Notes under the pieces: generated by a model
What the model was told of the DNA's origin: nothing
Seen by the model: only the letters and a program-made list of their open reading frames with translations
Database searches by the model: none
Assembly: GCA_964545385.1 (NCBI GenBank)
Contig: CAZJFG010000007.1
Coordinates: forward strand, 1-41,818
DNA from: GCA-002780795 sp964545385
GTDB lineage: Bacteria > Patescibacteriota > Microgenomatia > UBA1406 > GWC2-37-13
Length of the DNA stretch: 41,818 nucleotides
Direction of reading: 5' to 3'
Translations under genes and position numbers: made by a program
Shown: positions 38,412-41,818 of the stretch, one piece after another
How positions within the stretch are numbered: position 1 is the stretch's first letter
Layout of the letters: every line of letters begins with the position of its first letter

Positions 38412-39074
38412 ATGCCGAAAGCTAAAAAAATCGTTAATTCTATGATTCCGGTTTATGGTATTGATGGAACTATTGAAAAGAATATTGACTTGCCAAAAGA
38501 AATTTTTCAACAAGAAAAAAGTCTAGAGCTTCTTGCTTTGTATACAAGAGTTTATCAGGCCAATCAAAGGCGGGGAACAGCATCTACAAAAACAAGAAGT
38601 GAGGTGACCGGGTCAACCAGAAAAATTTACAGGCAAAAAGGTACGGGACGTGCACGACATGGGGATATTAAAGCACCTATTTTTGTCGGAGGGGGTGTCG
38701 TCGGTGGCCCAAAACCTCGCAACTATTCCTTGAAGCTAACCAAAAAGCAAAAGAAAAATGCTTTATATTCCGCTTTGTCTCTAAAATTTAAAAACAAGGA
38801 AATTTTAGGTTTGAGCGATAAATTTATAAAAATAGAACCAAAAACAAAAAACATTGTTGACTTTTTAGATAAAAGCAAGTTGGAAAAAGGGAAAAAAACA
38901 ATTATAGTTTTGGAGAAAGACAAGAAAAATCTGGTTTTGGCAACAAGAAATTTAAAAGACATTAATGTTGTTGGTATAAGGTCGATAAATCCTTTTCAAA
39001 TATTAAACAGTAAACAGGTTTTATTTATTGAAAGTTCACTTGATAGTTTGTTGAAAAATAAAAATGAAAATTAA
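38412..39074 (+). CDS. rplD: 50S ribosomal protein L4
   Basis: The 220-aa uL4 protein shows TRVYQANQRRGTASTKTRSEVTGSTRKIYRQKGTGRARHGDI, GGPKPRNYSLKLTKKQKKNALYSALS and IRSINPFQILNSKQVLFIESSLDSL. L4 lines the exit tunnel; in E. coli it also represses the S10 operon by attenuation, which is of interest given the attenuator found before rplC. It overlaps rplW by 11 bp. Confidence 0.97.
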   Translation: MPKAKKIVNSMIPVYGIDGTIEKNIDLPKEIFQQEKSLELLALYTRVYQANQRRGTASTKTRSEVTGSTRKIYRQKGTGRARHGDIKAPIFVGGGVVGGPKPRNYSLKLTKKQKKNALYSALSLKFKNKEILGLSDKFIKIEPKTKNIVDFLDKSKLEKGKKTIIVLEKDKKNLVLATRNLKDINVVGIRSINPFQILNSKQVLFIESSLDSLLKNKNEN

Positions 39075-39351
39075 CCAAATTATTTTGAAACCGGCTTTGT
39101 CCGAAAAATCAACCAATTTAGTCAAAGATAATTTTTACATGTTTGAGGTTGATAAAAAAGCCAATAAACATCAGATAAAAGAGTTTTTGGAAAAAACATA
39201 CAACGTTAAAATCGGAGAGGTAAAAATAACGAACCGTAAAGGGAAGACAAGGAAGGTCGGCAGAAAAATGATGAAGAAAAAATTAAATACACGGAAAATT
39301 GCCTTTGTTAAATTAATAAGTGGGAAAATTGATCTTTTTCCACAAGCTTAA
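39064..39351 (+). CDS. rplW: 50S ribosomal protein L23
   Basis: The 95-aa uL23 protein reads ILKPALSEKSTNLVKDNFYMFEV, KANKHQIKEFLEKTYNVKIGEVKI and RKAGK-like GKTRKVGRKMMKK. L23 sits at the tunnel exit and binds trigger factor and SRP. Its start lies inside rplD and the next gene, rplB, follows after 8 bp. Confidence 0.96.
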   Translation: MKINQIILKPALSEKSTNLVKDNFYMFEVDKKANKHQIKEFLEKTYNVKIGEVKITNRKGKTRKVGRKMMKKKLNTRKIAFVKLISGKIDLFPQA

Positions 39352-39359
39352 TATAAATT

Positions 39360-40130
39360 ATGAGTATTGACATATCAACATCACAAAGACCGGAAAAAAG
39401 CCTAACTAAAATTTTGAAAAAAAAATCAGGACGAAGTAATAGCGGTAGGATTTCCGTCCGTCATCAGGGCGGAAGACAAAAAAGATATTATCGGCTGATT
39501 GATTTCAAAAGGGATAAAAAAAATGTTGAAGGAATTGTTTTAAGGATAGAATACGATCCAAATAGAAATTCCAATATTGCGTTGATTGAGTATAAAGATG
39601 GTGAAAAAAGATATATTCTTCATCCACACAATCTAAAAATCGGCGCCAAAATTGTATCAAAAGATAATGCCGACATTAAGATAGGGAATGCATTAAAAAT
39701 TGTCAACATCCCCATTGGAATTCAGGTCCACAACCTGGAACTCTATCCGGGCCGAGGCGGTCAAATTATAAGAGGAGCCGGGACATCCGGCGTTGTTATT
39801 GCTAAAGAAGATAAATATGTACATATTAAGCTGCCGTCCGGCGAGATTAGAAAGTTTTTAAACGATTGTTATGCAACTATCGGTCAGGTCGGCAATATTC
39901 AACATAAATATGAAGTTGTTGGCAAGGCGGGTCGTAAAATATTAATGGGAATAAGGCCGACTGTTCGAGGGACCGCTCAAAACCCAAGAAGTCATCCACA
40001 TGGTGGAGGTGAAGGGAGATCCGGTGAAGGTATGATTCCCAAGACTCCCTGGGGAAAACCAGCCAGAGGCAATAGAACAAGAAAAAAAAATAGATCGAGT
40101 AATAGATTGATAGTTAAAAGAAGGAAATAA
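39360..40130 (+). CDS. rplB: 50S ribosomal protein L2
   Basis: The 256-aa uL2 protein has KSGRSNSGRISVRHQGGRQKRYYRLIDFKR, EYDPNRNSNIALIEY, PIGIQVHNLELYPGRGGQIIRGAGTSG, and the catalytic-site loop region NPRSHPHGGGEGRSGEGM. It is about 18 residues shorter than usual at the N-terminus, lacking the KPTSPGRR-type segment. L2 supports subunit association and peptidyl transfer. The following gene is rplV and not rpsS. Confidence 0.97.
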   Translation: MSIDISTSQRPEKSLTKILKKKSGRSNSGRISVRHQGGRQKRYYRLIDFKRDKKNVEGIVLRIEYDPNRNSNIALIEYKDGEKRYILHPHNLKIGAKIVSKDNADIKIGNALKIVNIPIGIQVHNLELYPGRGGQIIRGAGTSGVVIAKEDKYVHIKLPSGEIRKFLNDCYATIGQVGNIQHKYEVVGKAGRKILMGIRPTVRGTAQNPRSHPHGGGEGRSGEGMIPKTPWGKPARGNRTRKKNRSSNRLIVKRRK

Positions 40131-40136
40131 AATACT

Positions 40137-40595
40137 ATGGAGGTTCAAACTTATATAAAAAATCTTAAGATTACGCCGAAAAAGCTGAGGTTTTTGCTAC
40201 CGGCTATTAAAAAAATGACGCCGGTTGAATCTCTTGATTATCTTTACTATACACCCAAAAAAGGAGCCAAAATTTTTTACAAAGCGATAAAATCGGCTAT
40301 TAATAATGCTAAACAGACCATGAAAGTAGACGAGAATCTGTTAAAATTTAAGCTTTTGACAGTCGAGGAAGGTCGAACTCTAAAAAGATTCCGGGCAGGA
40401 AGTAAAGGGGTTGCTAAACCGATAAAAAAAGAGTACGCACATATCAAGATTATATTAGCAGCCGATGTAAAAAATTCTGTTATTGACAAAAAGTTAACAG
40501 TTAAAAAAGAGATTAATAAAAACTCAAAAGCTCAAACTCAAAAATCAAAACCAAAACTAAAATCTCAAAAACCAGAAAAGAAAAAGAAGATTTGA
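40137..40595 (+). CDS. rplV: 50S ribosomal protein L22 with low-complexity C-terminal tail
   Basis: Residues 1-115 match uL22 (ITPKKLRFLLPAIKKMTPVESLDYL, KGAKIFYKAIKSAINNA, LTVEEGRTLKRFRAGSKGVAKPIKKEYAHIKIIL). A tail of about 35 residues follows, rich in Lys, Ser, Gln and Asn (NKNSKAQTQKSKPKLKSQK), coded by an AAAACTCAAAAGCTCAAACT-type tract. L22 lines the exit tunnel with its beta hairpin. Only 6 bp separate it from rplB; rpsS, normally between them, is absent. Confidence 0.94.
   Translation: MEVQTYIKNLKITPKKLRFLLPAIKKMTPVESLDYLYYTPKKGAKIFYKAIKSAINNAKQTMKVDENLLKFKLLTVEEGRTLKRFRAGSKGVAKPIKKEYAHIKIILAADVKNSVIDKKLTVKKEINKNSKAQTQKSKPKLKSQKPEKKKKI
40519..40572 (+). repeat. AT-rich tract coding the rplV tail
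   Basis: AAAACTCAAAAGCTCAAACTC and AAAATCAAAACCAAAACTAA units, almost without G on the coding strand. This is the same type of DNA as the epmA insert at 16313-16372. It extends the protein beyond the conserved uL22 fold. Confidence 0.6.
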
Positions 40596-40626
40596 AATTT
40601 AGAATTTGAAATTTGAAATTTATATT
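40587..40626. repeat. AT-rich tract in the rplV-rpsC spacer
   Basis: Tandem GAAATTTAGAATTTGAAATT units (period about 10) fill the spacer and include the rplV stop. No hairpin with a T-run and no Shine-Dalgarno site is present. Confidence 0.5.
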
Positions 40627-41265
40627 ATGGGACAAAAAGTTCATGCTAAAGGATTACGACTTGGAATTATATATAATTGGAACTCCAGGTGGTTTTTCTC
40701 TGATAAGAAAAAGTTTAAAGATGCTTTGATTTCCGATATCAGAATCAGAAACGAACTAATGAAAAAATTAAGTTTTGCCTCGGTAACGAGTATTGATATA
40801 GAACGGGCAATTAATAAAATAACGCTTATTATCTATTCTGTTAAACCTGGAATGATTATTGGACGGGGCGGAAAAGGTCTTGAAGAACTGAAGAAAATAG
40901 TCGTCAAAATACTTGGTGTTAAAGAAAAAGGTAAAGAAACAAAGATAGATTTAAAAATAGAACCGGTAAAAAGACCTTATCTTAATGCCTATTATGTAGC
41001 TCAGACAATCGCCGAGAAACTTATTAAAGGTTTTCCTCATCGAGGAGTTGTTCACAATTCGATAAATCGAGTTTTAGAAGCCGGAGCCAAAGGGATTAAA
41101 ATTCAACTCGGTGGAAGAATTAACGGAGCAGAAATTTCTCGTCGGGAAAAGTATTTTCAGGGAAAAATTCCCATGTCGACAATTCGAGAAGATATTGATT
41201 TTGCCAAATATCCGTCATTAACAAAATCAGGGTACATAGGTGTTAAAGTGTGGATATGTAAATAA
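40627..41265 (+). CDS. rpsC: 30S ribosomal protein S3
   Basis: Taken from MGQKVHAKGLRLG (40627), the canonical uS3 start, the protein is 212 aa. The in-frame ATG at 40606 would add MKFEIYI from the AT-rich repeat and is rejected. Visible are the KH domain PGMIIGRGGKGLEELKK and the C-terminal GAKGIKIQLGGRINGAEISRREKYFQGKIPMSTIREDIDFA. S3 lies at the mRNA entry site. rplP follows after another AT-rich spacer. Confidence 0.96.
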   Translation: MGQKVHAKGLRLGIIYNWNSRWFFSDKKKFKDALISDIRIRNELMKKLSFASVTSIDIERAINKITLIIYSVKPGMIIGRGGKGLEELKKIVVKILGVKEKGKETKIDLKIEPVKRPYLNAYYVAQTIAEKLIKGFPHRGVVHNSINRVLEAGAKGIKIQLGGRINGAEISRREKYFQGKIPMSTIREDIDFAKYPSLTKSGYIGVKVWICK

Positions 41266-41294
41266 TTTAAAATTTTAAATTCAAAATTTAAAAA
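41266..41294. repeat. AT-rich tract in the rpsC-rplP spacer
   Basis: TTTAAAATTTTAAATTCAAAA and the following AATTTAAAAA fill the 29-bp spacer. It resembles the rplV-rpsC spacer and has no Shine-Dalgarno site for rplP. Confidence 0.45.
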
Positions 41295-41705
41295 ATGTTA
41301 GCGCCGAAAAGACAAAAATATCGAAAACATTTTAGAGGTGTCTGGAGAAAAATTGCCGTAAAAGGCCAAAATTTGAATTTTGGAAAGTATGGTTTAAAGG
41401 TTTTGACGCCGGGTTGGATCAAAGATAAAGAGATTGAAGCTTCAAGAGTAATTTTTGCTCGGGCGACAAGAAAAACAGGAAAATATTGGATAAGGATTTT
41501 TCCGGATAAGCCGTATAGCAAAAAACCGCCGGAAGTAACAATGGGTGCGGGTAAGGGTGATATCGCTTATTTTGTAGCTTCAGTTACTCCGGGAAAAATC
41601 CTTTTTGAAATAGATGGTCTATCTGATGCTGAGTCGCAAAAAGTATTAAAGAGTGTTGGTTATAAACTGTCAGTAAGGACAAAAATTGTTAAAAAAAATG
41701 ACTAA
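41295..41705 (+). CDS. rplP: 50S ribosomal protein L16
   Basis: The 136-aa uL16 protein has the usual length: LAPKRQKYRKHFRG, FGKYGLKVLTPGWIKDKEIEASRVIFARAT, WIRIFPDKPYSKKPPEVTMGAGKGDIAYFVASVTPG and ILFEIDGL. It binds near the A-site tRNA. The 3' end is adjacent to or overlaps rpmC, depending on the rpmC start. Confidence 0.97.
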   Translation: MLAPKRQKYRKHFRGVWRKIAVKGQNLNFGKYGLKVLTPGWIKDKEIEASRVIFARATRKTGKYWIRIFPDKPYSKKPPEVTMGAGKGDIAYFVASVTPGKILFEIDGLSDAESQKVLKSVGYKLSVRTKIVKKND

Positions 41706-41706
41706 T

Positions 41707-41818
41707 ATGAAAAAAAACATTATAGATTTAAGAAAAAAAACAGTCGAAGAACTTACAAAAGAGATTCGTCTTCAAAGAGAAGAGATCGCAAAATTTCAGC
41801 TTGAAGCGAAAACAAATC
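41707..41818 (+). CDS. rpmC: 50S ribosomal protein L29 (partial, C-terminus cut by window)
   Basis: The frame MKKNIIDLRKKTVEELTKEI, then RLQREEIAKFQLEAKTN, fits uL29 and its usual place after rplP. The window ends before the stop codon. I use ATG 41707, one base after the rplP stop; ATG 41698 (MTNMKKN...) is also in frame and would overlap rplP by 8 bp. Confidence 0.85.
   Translation, partial: MKKNIIDLRKKTVEELTKEIRLQREEIAKFQLEAKTN

Noticed and set aside
40606..40626. Extended S3 start MKFEIYI
   Set aside because: The residues come from the AT-rich spacer repeat; uS3 begins MGQKVHAKG.

Overview
This window looks like a piece of a Candidate Phyla Radiation (Patescibacteria) genome, most likely Microgenomates. 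That is an inference from several things: AT-rich DNA, very dense gene packing, an almost complete lack of Shine-Dalgarno sites, and CPR-typical small families (DUF5679, DUF4012, DUF3048 and DUF4446 proteins, an HTH plus degenerate nucleotidyltransferase protein, a WecA-like enzyme with an unusual motif, and short versions of HrcA and MiaB). The genetic code is standard: TGA is used as a stop, for example in the zinc-ribbon gene ending at 8962 and in dnaJ. I see no phage, transposase, CRISPR array, rRNA or tRNA. No stretch above 300 bases lacks a gene.

Layout. 1-6.1 kb: envelope and small housekeeping genes on both strands (DUF4012, a HxGH nucleotidyltransferase, thpR, DUF5679, DUF4446, DUF3048, an HTH protein). 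6.1-11.7 kb: secD-secF, a triple zinc-ribbon protein, a metallo-beta-lactamase-fold hydrolase, and on the minus strand the CCA-adding enzyme and endonuclease IV. 11.8-18.2 kb: a heat-shock run hrcA-grpE-dnaK-dnaJ that continues through a 4-bp overlap into an EpmA/GenX-like EF-P lysyltransferase, efp and a RodZ-like protein. dnaJ is interrupted by a 10-N assembly gap. 18.2-21.2 kb, minus strand: argS-radA. 21.3-22.1 kb: a PEGA/SH3 surface protein. 22.1-36.0 kb, minus strand: a long envelope-glycan run (DUF1189, UvrD-type helicase-nuclease, GT2, PMT-like glycosyltransferase, WecA-like phosphosugar transferase, MiaB, MazG-like, RmlB, Ugd, UDP-xylose synthase-like, DPM1-GtrA fusion). 36.1 kb to the end: tuf followed by the S10 ribosomal operon (rpsJ, rplC, rplD, rplW, rplB, rplV, rpsC, rplP, partial rpmC), with rpsS missing from its usual place.

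Regulation. Many start codons lie only 5-10 nt after a good -10 box, so transcripts should be leaderless or nearly so. The clearest cases are TTGACA-17-TAAAAT-7 nt-ATG at 3865-3901, and hrcA, where a degenerate CIRCE-like operator covers the -10 and the start site. The only strong Shine-Dalgarno site I found is in front of the 47-aa DUF5679 gene.

Most interesting signals. First, the rpsJ-rplC spacer holds a near-consensus promoter, an 8-codon leader ORF starting at about +3, and two mutually exclusive hairpins, the second a classical terminator: a candidate undescribed attenuator for the rplC part of the S10 operon. Second, there is a dispersed family of AT-rich tracts (AAAACTCAAAACTC-like, or AAATTTGAAATTT-like) lying both in spacers and in frame inside conserved genes (epmA, argS twice, miaB, rplV, an MBL hydrolase), where they encode Lys/Asn/Ser/Gln/Leu-rich inserts. 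This is reminiscent of the palindromic elements inserted into Rickettsia genes.
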